DNA of 64,000 bases from Stichopus chloronotus (Eukaryota; Echinodermata; Holothuroidea; Aspidochirotida; Stichopodidae), in the NCBI GenBank assembly GCA_021234535.1, contig CM037833.1, positions 24,645,918 to 24,709,917 of the forward strand, given 5' to 3'. The position numbers and the translations under genes are program-made. Shown in pieces: positions 13,130 to 25,239 of the stretch. The notes below the pieces were generated by a model. It was not told the DNA's origin, did no database searches, and saw nothing but the letters and a program-made list of their open reading frames with translations. The first letter of the stretch is position 1; the number at the start of each line of letters is the position of its first letter.

Positions 13130-14350
13130 GTGTGTATGTATGTCTGTGACCCCTACATTGTAAACTAAATATCTCAAGGAGCGAAGCTTGAGCAAATCTT
13201 ATATTTGGCACGAAGGTGTATCACGTTAAGTACAAGAAGGCTGTTGAATTTGGTGGAGAGATCAAAGGTCATTTAAAGTCAGCATGGGTCAAAATGTGAA
13301 AACCTTGTACACATAATATCCTCAAGAAGGGAAGCTTGGACAGATCTCATATTTAGTACATAGGTGAACTACATTGAGCAGAGAAACCCCTTTGTCTTTT
13401 GGGTAGGTCAAAGGTCATTTGGGCTCAACAGTGGTCAAAATGTGAAGACCTTGTAAACAAATCTTTGACAAATGTCACATTTGGTATGTTGGTGTATCAC
13501 ATAGAGTACACGATACCGATTGACTTTGGTTAAAGCCAAAGCTTATTTGACGTCAACAGGGGTGAAATTGTGACAAAACTGTACACACGACATATCAAAA
13601 AGAGAACCTTGGACAAACGTCACATTTGGTATGTTGGCGTACCACATTAAAATACGAGATCCTTGTTGATTTTGATGGAGGTCAACCGTCATTTTAAGCT
13701 GACAGTTGCCAAATAGCAGAACCTTGTAAACACAATATCTCAAGAAGGAAAGCTTGGCCATATATCATATTAAGTATGTAGGACGTAGCCTATTACACAA
13801 CAAGAAATTTCTTGTTTTTCAAGAGGTCAGAGATCGTTTAAGGTAACAAAAGTGTCAAAATGTGAACACCTGTAAAAACTGTGTCTCAAGGAGGAAAGCT
13901 TGAACAAATCTCATGTTTGGTATGTAAGTGTATCACATTGATTACAAGCTGCTATTGCTTTTGGTGGTAGTCAAATTTCAGTTGAGGCTAACAGATGCTG
14001 TGAAAATATTGTAAACACGGTATCTCAAGACGGGAAAATATGGGCAGATCTCCCATTTAGAATGTAGGTGTATTTCATTGAGTATACAAGAATTCTATTG
14101 GCTTTGGTGAGGGTCAAACGACATTTTAAGTTACGTGGGTCACATCACGGAATTCTTATAAACATCATATCTCACGAAGTTTGAGAGTTGTCATATTCAG
14201 TATGTTGTTGTATCTCATCGAGTACAAAAAAAAAAATCTTTAACGGATATCAAAGGTCGTATGATGTCAACAAGCATCAAATTGTGAGAACCTTGTAGAC
14301 ATGATCTCACGAGAGAAAGCTTGTAGAGATCTCATATTTCATATGAAGCA
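13130..14350. repeat. Tandem repeat, ~145-bp unit, about nine diverged copies
   Basis: Units recur at roughly 13181, 13329, 13460, 13605, 13748, 13893, 14030, 14172 and 14313. Shared blocks in each are a TCTCAAGAAGGAAAGCTTGG-like segment, a CATATTTGGTATGT-like segment, a GTGTATCACATTGAGTACA-like segment, GGTCAAAGGTCATTT-like and GTCAAAATGTGAAAACCTTG-like segments. Copies differ by substitutions and small indels, which points to an old satellite. Some units are open on the minus strand, but the frame is not kept throughout. Confidence 0.9.
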
Positions 14351-14531
14351 TAGATAGCTTGTGACACATAATATGATAATAATAATATGATATTCATGTT
14401 TAGAAGATACTTTTATAGGAATATAAGACTCTATCAGGGTATGATTTAAGCATGATGAATAATGCAATAATACATAAACTACAATATATCATTCTTATGC
14501 TTTAATTCAAGCACAAAAATAGCACAACAGA

Positions 14532-14542
14532 CCCCCCCCCCC
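14532..14542. repeat. Poly-C run
   Basis: A homopolymer of 11 C just after the 145-bp repeat array. Confidence 0.9.
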
Positions 14543-14936
14543 TTTGCCTGTGACGTCACAGTGATGCAGTAAGACGCTCTCCTCTACAGGAGCGATCGAC
14601 TTTCTATCTCATTGTCCTGTAGGTGTTAAGATGAGATGTTGTTTAAATTTAAATGGTTTCTTCCATACCTGTCAGGCGTACCAATACGCTGTTTGTTCGT
14701 TGATTAACCTTAAGAGAGGGTGCCCTTGTTTGTTTTATGTGACGTCAATGGAAGGGGGTGGTCTGACAGTGTTATAACTGAGGCTTTTTTTCTATGCAAC
14801 TCCTGCTCTGTGCGTGGTTCATACTTTGAGACAACAGTTTCAAAATGGTTTGTTGAATAATCATCACGTGCCAGCCAACAAGTTCAGAATGTGTTTTGCA
14901 GTCTCTTTTTTATGTTCTTTTTTTCTTTTTCTGAAG

Positions 14937-15254
14937 ATTTCTTTAAGAAATGATGACCCGTGTAAGGTTGTAAGGGAAGTATGGGCAAGATTCCAGGAAG
15001 TACAATTCGGCCGACTTTACTCCGTAGCATTATTAGCTCTTTTAAAGCTATCAGATAAGGTATAAGAAAGATCATCCTGATGGACTTCGCGAGATCGAGA
15101 TGGGGGGGGGGGTGGTGTGGATGATCTATGTCTGACATAGACTGCTTTTTACTCTTTGTTCTTTAAGGAAAAGCAATCTATTGACAACCACAAATTAGCG
15201 CGTCACATGTGGATTGTCTACAATCACACTGCATTCTTAAGAAAAGCTATATAA
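14937..15254 (+). CDS. Last two exons of an unidentified gene (partial)
   Basis: Exon 14937-15059 (41 codons) follows a long polypyrimidine tract ending ctgaag and ends AAG|gtataag. Exon 15168-15254 follows ttctttaag and runs 28 codons to TAA. The 108-bp intron is GT-AG and both junctions are phase 0. The joined peptide is well mixed and protein-like, with WARFQEVQFGRLYSVALL in the first exon and NHKLARHMWIVYNHTAFLR in the second. I do not recognise the family. Upstream exons were not found; they may lie before or within the satellite. A possible AATAAA signal is at about 15548. It could be an alternative 3' end of the scramblase-like gene, but the phases do not join directly. Confidence 0.45.
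15102..15112. repeat. Poly-G run
   Basis: Eleven G inside the short intron of the unidentified two-exon model. Confidence 0.9.
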
Positions 15255-16237
15255 CAATCCATACTATAGTTGTAAAGAGAGAGGAATTTGAGTGCCGTGT
15301 AATAAGGATGTTTTGGGAAATCCATTGTAGGGACTTGGCATTTTACCAGCTGAAGTTCTACAAGCTGCAACCGAGTCGTCTACAACTCTGAGCGACATAA
15401 AAAAAACCCACATTGTGCTGTTCTAATGGGGTTATGAGACTTACCACTGTTACCAGTGATTTTAAGAGCAAGTCGATATGAGTTGCACGTTGGATGAATT
15501 CTGTTTAGAATTTGTCGTTAACTGGCGTTAACGATAGGGAAAATAGAAATAAAATCCCATAGTAAAGGAAATGGGTTGTTATGTTCTTCAGGAGAATGTT
15601 TGACCGAGAATGGTAGTTACAAGAGAGGAAGTGGAGATATTGCGCTTGTGTCCAGCAGGGGAATTGCATTTTTAATGCAGTAACGTTTAAAGTTAAGCTC
15701 GTTGTCGAAAGTGCATTTAGAAAAGGAAAGTTGCCTACAATAGAAAGATGAATTTCGAGTTGTCAGTTGCATGAAGCACCAACCTCACGGTAAGAAATTT
15801 CCTTTCTTCATGTTTACTTCCGCTTGGTGCTTTTGCGGGTGCGTCATATGCCATTAATTGTTGGCATACCGACTGAATTTGCAGTTTTTAGACTGGCGTA
15901 TGGCCAGATCATGGACAAACAAGGTTTAAAAGAGGAGGGGCTGTGTACCGCTCATTGCCGGGATGCTTGCGTTAAGGTTATCCCTCAGATGATATTTGCA
16001 GTGAATTTGGAGAGAAAGGGAGAGAGGCTGGAGTCTCGTTTATAGTTAAGGCGTTGGTTGAATTTCGGTATTTTGTATTTGACACCATTGTGGCAGGCTT
16101 CATGAAGAAAAGGTCGTTTTTCCGGCATCCAGGAAGGAAGAAAAAAAGAGTTGCAAAGTAATGTTTGGTGCGGCCAAATGGAATTCCATAGGGGCGAAAA
16201 TTTTGATTCATGGTAGATTTATCTTGCCCTACCAAAA
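15255..16237. other. Non-coding stretch
   Basis: Likely 3' UTR of the preceding partial gene, then unassigned DNA up to the 1.05-kb tandem array. No exon was supported. Confidence 0.4.
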
Positions 16238-17241
16238 CTGGAATGAAAAATAAAAACTGAAGACTCGGAGACGAATTCATCTACCTTTAGAATAAAATAT
16301 TTGTTTTGAAAGGGATCAAATGTATTAACAAACTCCTCTTTTATGGGGGAGGGGTTAAAGGCTACGAACAATATGTGACTATTGTCCTCGTTTCATGGTG
16401 AACTGATTGTTAAAGGGTGGCAGCATGAATAGACGCTGGCGAACAATAGTAACACATAGTACGTAACGGTGGCCTTTTCTGGATACAATGAACTCAAACT
16501 GACAGAAAACTACAAATACTGTTCTCTAAACTTGATAATTCTGTGTAATAATTCTGGGTGTTCAAAGAAGTAAAACAGAAGGGGTCTACAATAGGCTTTA
16601 CTAAAATTCCTTGAAGGAAAAGGTTCAACGACCATGGTGCACAGTCACTGTAAAAAAGGCCTTAGAGGTATACTTGTTAGCTTTCCGATATGTACGGTGT
16701 ATGGAGAAGGTCGTGAAATTTAACCACTCAACCCCTTAGTTGCTGCAAACTTTTTAACGTATTCTAACACGCCTATATCGAAAGAAAGTGTTTTGTAATG
16801 CCATATTGAAGTTTCCGTTACTGCTAGGAATTGCAATCACAAGAACTCACGATTTAGCTGACGATTCAGTTGACTATTGATGTCACTTCCAAGTTACCAT
16901 ACCCTGACCATGAAGTGCTATGTTTATATGTAAGAGGTCAATTTTTGTTCCCTTAATTACTATTTGTTTTGGTAATCATATCCTTATGTAAATTCTTAAA
17001 TCATATCGCAAGACGTTATTGCAGACAAGTGCTAACACAAAATATTTTAAAACGTAAATATTGCAACCTTACACACTTTTAGAAACGTTTTCTTAGTTTA
17101 CATGATCAAGACGACTAACACCCACCCCCTTAAACGAAGGAAATTTTTTCGTGGCTCCAATTTGTGTTTTTCAAATGAATATTTTCCCATTACAGGATCA
17201 AACCGTTTCTATATTTCAATTAATCATCATTTGATAGGAAA

Positions 17242-17305
17242 GGTCTCAATAAAAACAGAAGCCTCGGAGACGTAAGTCTCGGAGGCTTCTGTTTTTATTG
17301 AGACC
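17242..17305. repeat. 64-nt hairpin, array copy 1
   Basis: Two 30-nt arms flank a GTAA loop, with one mismatch between the arms. The left arm begins GGTCTCAATAAAAACAGAAG. Confidence 0.95.
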
Positions 17306-18260
17306 AAATTCATTTACCTTTAGAATAAAACATTTGTTTTGAGAAGAGAAGCAGTTCAATGAATATTCATCAGTTACTTTATTTTCTTCCAAAAGATTTT
17401 TTTCCTTTCATTGAGCCTTTTAAGGGGGGAGGGGTCATCCGCTACGAACAATAGGTGCCTATTGTCCTCGTTTCATGGTGAACTGATTGTTATAGGATGG
17501 CAGAAGCAATAGACGCTGGCTAATAATAGCAGTACACATGCATGCAGCAACGGTAGCCTTTTCTGTGAACAATGAACTTAAGCGGACAGAAAACTAAAAA
17601 TACTGTTGTGTAAACTTGATAATTCTGAGTAATGATTCTGGGTGATGAATGAAGTGAAAGAAAAGGCATCTGTAATAGCCTAAGTATATTAAAAGTCCTC
17701 GTAGGCCAAAGGTTTAACGACCATATATGTTGCATCGTTGCTATACTTGTTAGCTTTTCCAATATGTATGGTGCCCTGTACAGGTCGGGTATCTCAACCA
17801 CAACATCAGTCCCTTAGTTTTTGCAATATTTTAAACATATTCTAACGCACCTATCTCTAAAGGAAGTGATTTGTAAATCCATCATTTAGTTTTCACTACT
17901 GGTAGGAATTGCAATCACTACAACTCACGACATAGCTGACTATTGAGGTGATTATTTATGTCAGTACTTCCAAGTTACCATACCCTGACCATTAAATCTT
18001 AACTGTAGTTACAAGAGGTGAATTTTTGTTCCCTATTTTTTTATGATTATATCCTTCTATAAATTCCCAAATCAGGTTACAAGACGCAACTTTGAACGTT
18101 TTTATAGACGTTTTTTTAGTTTACATGATCAAGACGACTACACCCCACCCCCTTAAACAAAGGAAATTTTTTCGTGGCTCAAATTTGTGTTTTGTAAATG
18201 AATAAGTTCCCATTACATGATCAATTCGTTTCTATATTTCATGTATCATTTGATAGGAAA

Positions 18261-18324
18261 GGTCTCAATAAAAACAGAAGCCTCGGAGACGTAAGTCTCC
18301 GAGGCTTCTGTTTTTATTGAGACC
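18261..18324. repeat. 64-nt hairpin, array copy 2 (perfect)
   Basis: The 30-nt arms are exact reverse complements around a GTAA loop. It sits at the same place in the repeat unit as copy 1. Confidence 0.95.
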
Positions 18325-19353
18325 GAATTCATCTATCTTTAGAATGAAATATTTGTTTTGAAAGGAGAAGCAATTTGCAATGAATATTCATGAGTTTTTT
18401 TTTTTTCAAAAAGGTTTCCTCTTTGATCGAATGTATCAACTAACTAATCTTTTATGGGGGAAGGGTTAAAGGCTACGAACAATATGTGACTATTGTCCTC
18501 GTTTCATGGTGAACTGATTGTTAAAGGGTGGCAGCATGAATAGACGCTGGCGAACAATAGTAGCACACAGTACGAAACGGTGGCCTTTGCTGGATACAAT
18601 GAACTCAAACTGACAGAAAACTACAAATACTGTTCTCTAAACTTGATAATTCTGTGTAATAATTCTGGGTGTTCAAAGAGGTAAAAGAGAAGAGGTCTAC
18701 AATAGGCTTCCTTAAAACTGACTGAAGCCAAAAGGTTCAACGACCATGGGGCACAGTCACTATAAAAAAGGCCTACGAGGTATACTTGTTTGCTTTCCAA
18801 TATGTATGGTGTATGGAGAAGGTCGCGAACTTCAACCACTCAACCCCTTAGTTGCTGCAATCTTTTGAACATATTCTAACACGCCTATCTGGAAAGAAAG
18901 TGTTTTGTAACGCCATATTGAAGTTTCCATTACTGCTAGGAATTGCAATCACAAGAACTCACGATTTAGCTGACGATTCAGTTGACTATTGATGTCACTT
19001 CCAAGTTACCATACCCTGACCATGAAGTGTTATGTTTACATGTAGGAGGTCAGTTTTTGTTCCCTTAATTACTATTTGTTTTTGTAATCATATCCTTATG
19101 TAAATTCTTAAATCATATCGCAAGACGTTATTGCAGACAAGTGCTAACACAAAATATTTTAAAACTTAAATATCGCAACCTTACACATTTTTAGAAACGT
19201 TTTCTTAGTTTACATGATCAAGACGACTAAAACCCACCCCCTTAAACGAAGGAAATTTTTTCGTGGCTCCAATTTGTGTTTTTCAAATGAATATTTTCCC
19301 ATTATAGGATCAAACCGTTTCTATATTACAATTAATCATCATTTGATAGGAAA

Positions 19354-19417
19354 GGTCTCAATAAAAACAGAAGCCTCGGAGACGTAAGTCTCGGAGGCTT
19401 CTGCTTTTATTGAGACC
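19354..19417. repeat. 64-nt hairpin, array copy 3
   Basis: Same 30-4-30 layout as the other copies, with two arm mismatches (one near the loop, one in the right arm where GTTTTT reads GCTTTT). Confidence 0.95.
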
Positions 19418-20421
19418 GAATTCATCTATCTTTAGAATGAAATATTTGTTTTGAAAGGAGAAGCAGTTTTTAATGAATATTCATGAGTTTTTTTTTCTAA
19501 TTTTTTTTTCTTTGATCGAAGGTATGAACTAACTCCTCTTTTATGGGGGGGGGGGAGGATTAAAGGTTACTAACAATATGTGGCTATTGTCCTCATTTCG
19601 TTGTGAACTGATTGTTAAAGGGTGGCAGCATGAATAGATGCTGGCGAACAAAAGTAGCAGTACGTAGCGGTGGCCTTTTCTGGATACAATGAACTCAAAC
19701 TGACAGAAAACTACAAATACTGTTCTCTAAGCTTGATAATTCTGTGTAATAATTCGAGGTGTTCAAAGAGGTAAAAGAGAAGAGGTCTACAATAGGCTTC
19801 ATTAAAACTGACTGAAGCCAAAGGTTCAACGACCACGCGGCACAGTCACTATAAAAAAGGCCTACGAGGTATACTTGTTTGCTTTCCAATATGTATGGTG
19901 TATGGAGAAGGTCACGAACTTCAACCACTCAACCCCTTAGTTGCTGCAAACTTTTTAACATATTCTAACACGCCTATCTCGAAAGAGTTTTGTAGTTTCC
20001 ATTACTGCTAGGAATTGCAATCTCAAGAACTCAAGATTTAGCTGACGATTCAGTTGACTATTAATGTCACTTCCAAGTTACCATACTCTGACCATGAAGT
20101 GTTATTTTTATATGTAAGAGGTCAATTTTTTTCCCCTTAATTACTATTTGTTTTTGTAATCATATCCTTATGTAAATTCTTAAATCATGTCGCAAGACGT
20201 TATTGCAGACTAGTGCTAACACAAAATATTTTAAAACGTAAATATTGCAACCTTACACACTTTTAGAAACGTTTTCGTCGTTTACATGATCAAGACGACT
20301 AAAACCCACCCCCTTAAACGAAGGAAATTTTTTGGTGGCTCCAATTTGTTTTTCATATGAATATTTTTCCATTATAGGATCAAACCGTTTCTATATTTCA
20401 TGTAACCATCATTTGACGTTA

Positions 20422-20451
20422 GTCTCCGAGGCTTCTGTTTTTATTCAGACC
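20422..20451. repeat. Half hairpin, left arm deleted
   Basis: Only the right arm remains, after a junction TTTGACGTTA that suggests deletion of the left arm and loop edge. Confidence 0.85.
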
Positions 20452-21798
20452 GAATTTAAGCACCTTTAGAATGAGGTATTTGTTTTGAAAGGAGTAGCAG
20501 TTTGCTATGAATATTCATGAGTTTTATATTTTTCTTCAAGGCTTCTTTGTTAATTGATAGTATAAATTAACTCCTCTTCTATTGGGGAGGGGTTAATGGC
20601 TACGAACAATAACTTTTTTATCACATTTTAAGATACGTATCTCTAAAGGAAGTGATTTGTAAATACATGTTGAAGTTACCACTACTGGTAGCAATTCAGT
20701 CACCAGAACTCACAATTTAGCTGACGATTCTGTTAACTATTTATCTATATCCTATGTAAATATTATTTCTCTACCTTTTGAATGCAACACTTGTTTTGAG
20801 AGTAGAACCAGTTTGCAATGAATATTCACTTATTTTTTTTTTGAACGATTGTTCAATTTTCGATTGATAGTTTATTTTAAGTCTTTTATAAAGTGTACAG
20901 AACAGTAATTGGTAATTAGCTACTGAAAATATTTGGTTTTTGTCCTGGTTTAATGTTGACCTGATTGTTACAAGATGACAGAATAATCTGTCTTTTAGAA
21001 TGAATAGACGCTGGCGAACAGTATCAGAACACCGTAACAGCTTCTTATACAGGGAACAAGAAAAGGCTGAAAGAGATTAAACTACAGATACTGTTCTGTA
21101 CACTTTATAATTCTGAGAAATGACTCTGCGTGTAATTGAAGTGAAATAATGTAAATGTACTACAGGCTCTTTTAAAAGTTTTCGTAAGCCACGGGTCAAC
21201 GACTATTGTACACATATATCTAAAAGAGATATTAGAGGCATCCCAGTAAGAGTAGTGTGTTCTACAGCCTACATACTACTAAACCTAATCCCCCACCCCT
21301 TCTTATGTTTTACAATAATTCATTTATCCCTAAGAGAAGTGGTTTCCAAATCCATATTGAAGTTTTCACTACTCATATGAATTGCAATCATTGCAACTCA
21401 ATGATATAGCTGAAGATAGAGTTCACTATTCGTTGCACTTTCAAGTTACAATACCATGACAATGAATTTTCAAGTTAAGTTGCAAGAGGTCAAACTTTTG
21501 TTCTCACATTTACCATTTGTTTCTGTAATCATGTCCTCCTATAAATTCCCAAATCATGCCACAAGATGTTATTGCAGACAAAGGCTAACACAAAATATTT
21601 TAAAATGTGCTTATCACAACTATAGACGTTTTTACAAACAATTTGTTAGCTTACATGATCAAGTCATCTAAGCTCGACCCCCTCCACGAAGTAATTCTTT
21701 GTTGGTTCCATTTTATATATTTATATTTTTAAAGAATAGTATTCCATCATAAGATAAAATCGTTTTCATATTCCATGTGGTCATCATTTGAGAGGAAA

Positions 21799-21854
21799 GG
21801 TCTCAATACAAACAGGAGCCGTGAGTTTAAGGAGCTTCTGTTTTTCTTGAGACC
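21799..21854. repeat. Degenerate hairpin at the array's last unit
   Basis: The outer stem GGTCTCAATA...TTGAGACC is kept, while the inner stem and loop have diverged and shortened. Confidence 0.8.
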
Positions 21855-22720
21855 AAACCCATCTACCGTTTGAATGCAACAGTTGTTTTGATTGGACAAC
21901 CAGTTTGGAATGAATATTCATATTCATATTGTCCTCATTTCAAGATTAACTGATTGTTAAACAATGGCAGCAAGATCTAGCAGTCCACCAGAAGGAACAG
22001 ACGCTAGCGAACTATAGGAGCAAGCAGAAATGGTGGCTTTTTTTTGCTAACAATAAAGGCCAACAGAAAACTACAATACTGTTTTGTACACCTTGTAATT
22101 CTGAGAAATGATATTGCAACAGAAGAAAAATAAGGAAGAACAAGAAAGTTACAGTTAGACAGGAGAGGCCATCTTGGTAGTATGATGCGTAATTTCGGAG
22201 AAATTTTGATAGATTGAGACAAACTTGTCTTAGAGTTTTATTGTTTGCTTACTCAGTCATAAGGGTATATGGATGACATTCAAGTTGGAAGAGGGGTATT
22301 CGTAGTATTTGAATATGGTCACCTCAACAGGTCCACGTACTATGATGTGACGCTGCGTATTGAGTTGGTTGTCAATCACAAAATTTAAAGTGTTAATCAA
22401 GGATTACTAACTACTGCCAATGCTAGAGAATATCAAATTACTGTATCGTAGTGAGAACAGGAACAAGATGGGTGCAAACTACTAGAACCAGTCATGACAG
22501 TCTGAGCAGTGATATATATGGCAGTCTGACTCCAAGCAAAAGTGTTTGAATCTACACAGATGAATTAATTAGTTCATTAATAGTCGATTTAGTGAGAATC
22601 AAATTTGGCCCTCTATATTTAACAATCTGTAACATGTGTGTCGATCGTCGAAGGGGGTGGGGGACGGAGGAACATGTCCCACACCCTTTAGAAAGGAGGA
22701 AACACTAGCACATTTGCTCG

Positions 22721-22731
22721 CCCCCCCCCCC
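22721..22731. repeat. Poly-C run
   Basis: Eleven C in non-coding DNA. Confidence 0.9.
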
Positions 22732-22926
22732 TCATGCACACTTAAGTTTTGTAACCTAAAATAAAAAAAAGAAGAGAAAGTACAGTATTCTTGAATTAAA
22801 TTTATATTTTCTAACTTGTGTTCTAAAAAGTAAAGGAAATTTAGCTGTAATTCCATAGAGAATGGTAAACAATTTTATGCAATCTAAGAGGTGTTTTACA
22901 TCCATCTGTTTTTTTCTTTACGTTAA

Positions 22927-22968
22927 ATGCCAAAGAATGGTGCCGCTCGACACCGTTCCTTGGCATTA
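22927..22968. repeat. Imperfect hairpin with 17-nt arms
   Basis: AATGCCAAAGAATGGTG pairs with CACCGTTCCTTGGCATT with one A-C mismatch and one G-U pair. The loop is about 8 nt, which is too short for a typical microRNA precursor. Confidence 0.7.
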
Positions 22969-23150
22969 GAGTCCAAGTGCAGACATAAGATCTCTACTTA
23001 AAAGGTAGCATGGAACACCCAGTAAGTGCTGTTTCGTCCATCAGGAGGATTTGCTAAGCCAATTTCTTTTTTTCCCCACAAACTGATGGTGGCACTCTGC
23101 GTCTAGGTAGATCTGTGGGCACTCAACTCCCAAAATATTATTTCGTCCCT

Positions 23151-23163
23151 CCCCCCCCCCCCC
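23151..23163. repeat. Poly-C run
   Basis: Thirteen C in non-coding DNA. Confidence 0.9.
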
Positions 23164-25162
23164 TTCACCTAGTTACGGCCCTTTGAAGAGAAGAAGTTTA
23201 AGACCACATATCCTCCTTATTTTCAGTAACAAATAGACCCCCCATGATCTGTTAAAAATGTGTAATCAGCTCTTCGAACTTACACTTCCACCATACGGAC
23301 ACTTGTTTCGAAGAATGCTTGAAATTGCTTAAAGTGGCGTATTCCTCTGATTACCGCACCGAGAGAAAGACTTTGTTCTTGAGAAACGTGATTCACTTGG
23401 TATAGCTGAATTTGGGCTTTATTATTCAAGGCACAATGCAATGATTGCAATGATTTGAGCTACTTCCAGAATAAAATAAAAGTCAAAACCTACATATCTG
23501 TAACCAAAACAACACATCTTACATGCCGGTTGCTATCACACCTGGAGAGTGTCATTTCCGGGGAACTGGTTTGAGTTAAAATAAATATGGTGGCGCTCCA
23601 TTTAGACAGTACTCAGGAGTCACTCCACGAAATCGTCCGTGCGGGTCCCATCCCCCCTTGAGGAAACAAATACTAGCTATGCCACTGAAACAGTAGACCG
23701 GAAAGTTAATAATAATTAATAATATTTTAAACTGTGGTTTTCCCCGTCTGGTAGAGAAGGTTTTCCTGATGCCTAGAATGTGAATAATAATACTGCATAG
23801 AAGGAAGTTCGTTTGTAAATGGCCTGTTTTTACAATACATTTATGTAGGTGAAGCTATTTACCAAATTCGTGGTACTGTTTATCAATTTTGTTTCATAAA
23901 TATTTGTCTAGGTCATGTAATGTTTATGTTTCTATGTTTCTACGTAAATAGCACATACTTCTTCTCTCATGCATTGGATTTAATTGAACTCCTATCTACC
24001 AAAAAGTATTTAAAGTCAATGCGCATGTTAAGTACGGTACCTCCGGAGGTATCAATTAAAAGCCTTACGTTTAGCAAGTGCAGGTTCTTTTTACAACTAA
24101 AACTCTCATTTATATTCCATATTTACTGTTTTGAGAAATATAAAAGTGTTTAATGTAGCACGAGTAATGAATTTGCCTTGCAATATGTGGCGCTCTCTAT
24201 TGGCAGAGGTAAACAAAAGCATTTCTTTTTTTTTCTTTTAATTCTTATGCCCAACGATTCTTACAAGGACTTTGTGTGGAAATTTATTCAGTAGATATTC
24301 ACGATTTCCGATTTAAGAAAAACAAATGAAAGTAATTAATTGCAAGTTCAGTCATCATCCATCATACTATTGTATGGAAAGGTAATACAAAGTTGAATAA
24401 TTTGAATTAAAATACTTAACGAACTGATTTATTTTTCAGAAAACACTCCTAATAGAGTGACAAGAACCTGCCGTAGCTGATATGGATTATAGGCCTTTTA
24501 AAAATATTATGAAACCCTCGGTTCGGGTTTCACTTCTTGTTCTTACTTGTGTCCAACAAACAAGTGACTTGCCGATATTTGCTCACTCAAGGAGTGGAAA
24601 AAGGGCATATGAAAGTTATTAAATGGTAAAGTCTCTCAAGGAGTGGAAACGAGGATTTCTTTAAGGGCAATACGTGAGCATTTATTGTCTCTACGTACCT
24701 TTTGTCGATCCTCCCAGTGTTACATTCTGGCCTCCACCTTCCCCTTGATTCCGGTCTCTCCTGTTTCTACAGTACTTAAGAGAGCATAGGTTTATGAGCG
24801 CTTCTGCAGGCTGTTCCCGCGTTCGACCTTTCAGTGGGTGATAATAGATGACCTTATCTCCAGTGATGACTTCGCAAAAGCAAAGTTCCCCTTAAGATCC
24901 ATACAATTTGAAAAAAAAAAATGACCTCACATATCTCAGGGCATAACCTGAGTCCTGGCAAACTGAAGTTTGGTAAACGTTTTACTCAACTTTGAGTAGC
25001 AAAATTGATTGCATCAGTATTACAGCATTATTGATGAAATTGAGACATTACCAACATCTTCCTGCCGTTGTTTTTGGAGGAGCTGAAGTTAAAGTCTGCT
25101 GGTGTCGTTATTTTTTTTTTTCAATTGGTGGTAATAAATATTTAAACCTATTGCTTACACAG

Positions 25163-25239
25163 ATTGCGTTTTCACTGAATAGCGGCTGTAAGAAACTCAT
25201 ATTCGACACGAAAGCGACCGAGGAGCAAACATCGTCAAG
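25163..25239 (+). other. Possible isolated internal exon
   Basis: The acceptor ttgcttacacag and donor AAG|gtaagg enclose 77 nt that is open in one frame (peptide begins IAFSLNSGCKKLIF). There is no partner exon and no recognisable family. It may be a chance match. Confidence 0.2.

Larger units (their letters stand above)
16238..22115. repeat. Tandem array, ~1.05-kb unit with hairpin junctions
   Basis: About five to six copies. Landmarks repeating in order are a TTTAGAATRAAATATTTG block, a GGTTAAAGGCTACGAACAAT block, a GCAGCATGAATAGACGCTGG block, a GTTACCATACCCTGACCATG block, a CATGATCAAGACGACTA block and a terminal hairpin. Hairpins lie at 17242-17305, 18261-18324 and 19354-19417; diverged or half copies lie at 16238-16270, 20422-20451 and 21799-21854. 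Spacing between the full copies is about 1019 and 1093 bp. The copies around 18-20 kb are the most alike; the last units are truncated and more diverged. Minus-strand ORFs beginning with a MVEVRDL-like peptide recur in units but are frameshifted between copies, so I do not call them genes. Confidence 0.9.

Noticed and set aside
12843..13761. Minus-strand ORFs (one with IRFAQASLLEI) over the 145-bp satellite
   Set aside because: The frame is interrupted between units, so the coding look comes from repeat composition.
17520..19928. Recurring minus-strand ORFs with MVEVRDL-like starts in the 1.05-kb repeat
   Set aside because: They recur only because the DNA repeats. The copies diverge by frameshifts and have no known domain.
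24992..25110. Short resemblance (HLPAVVFGGAEVKV) to the second BRCT region of nibrin
   Set aside because: Only about 14 residues match, the codons before and after do not fit, and no other nibrin exon is visible nearby.
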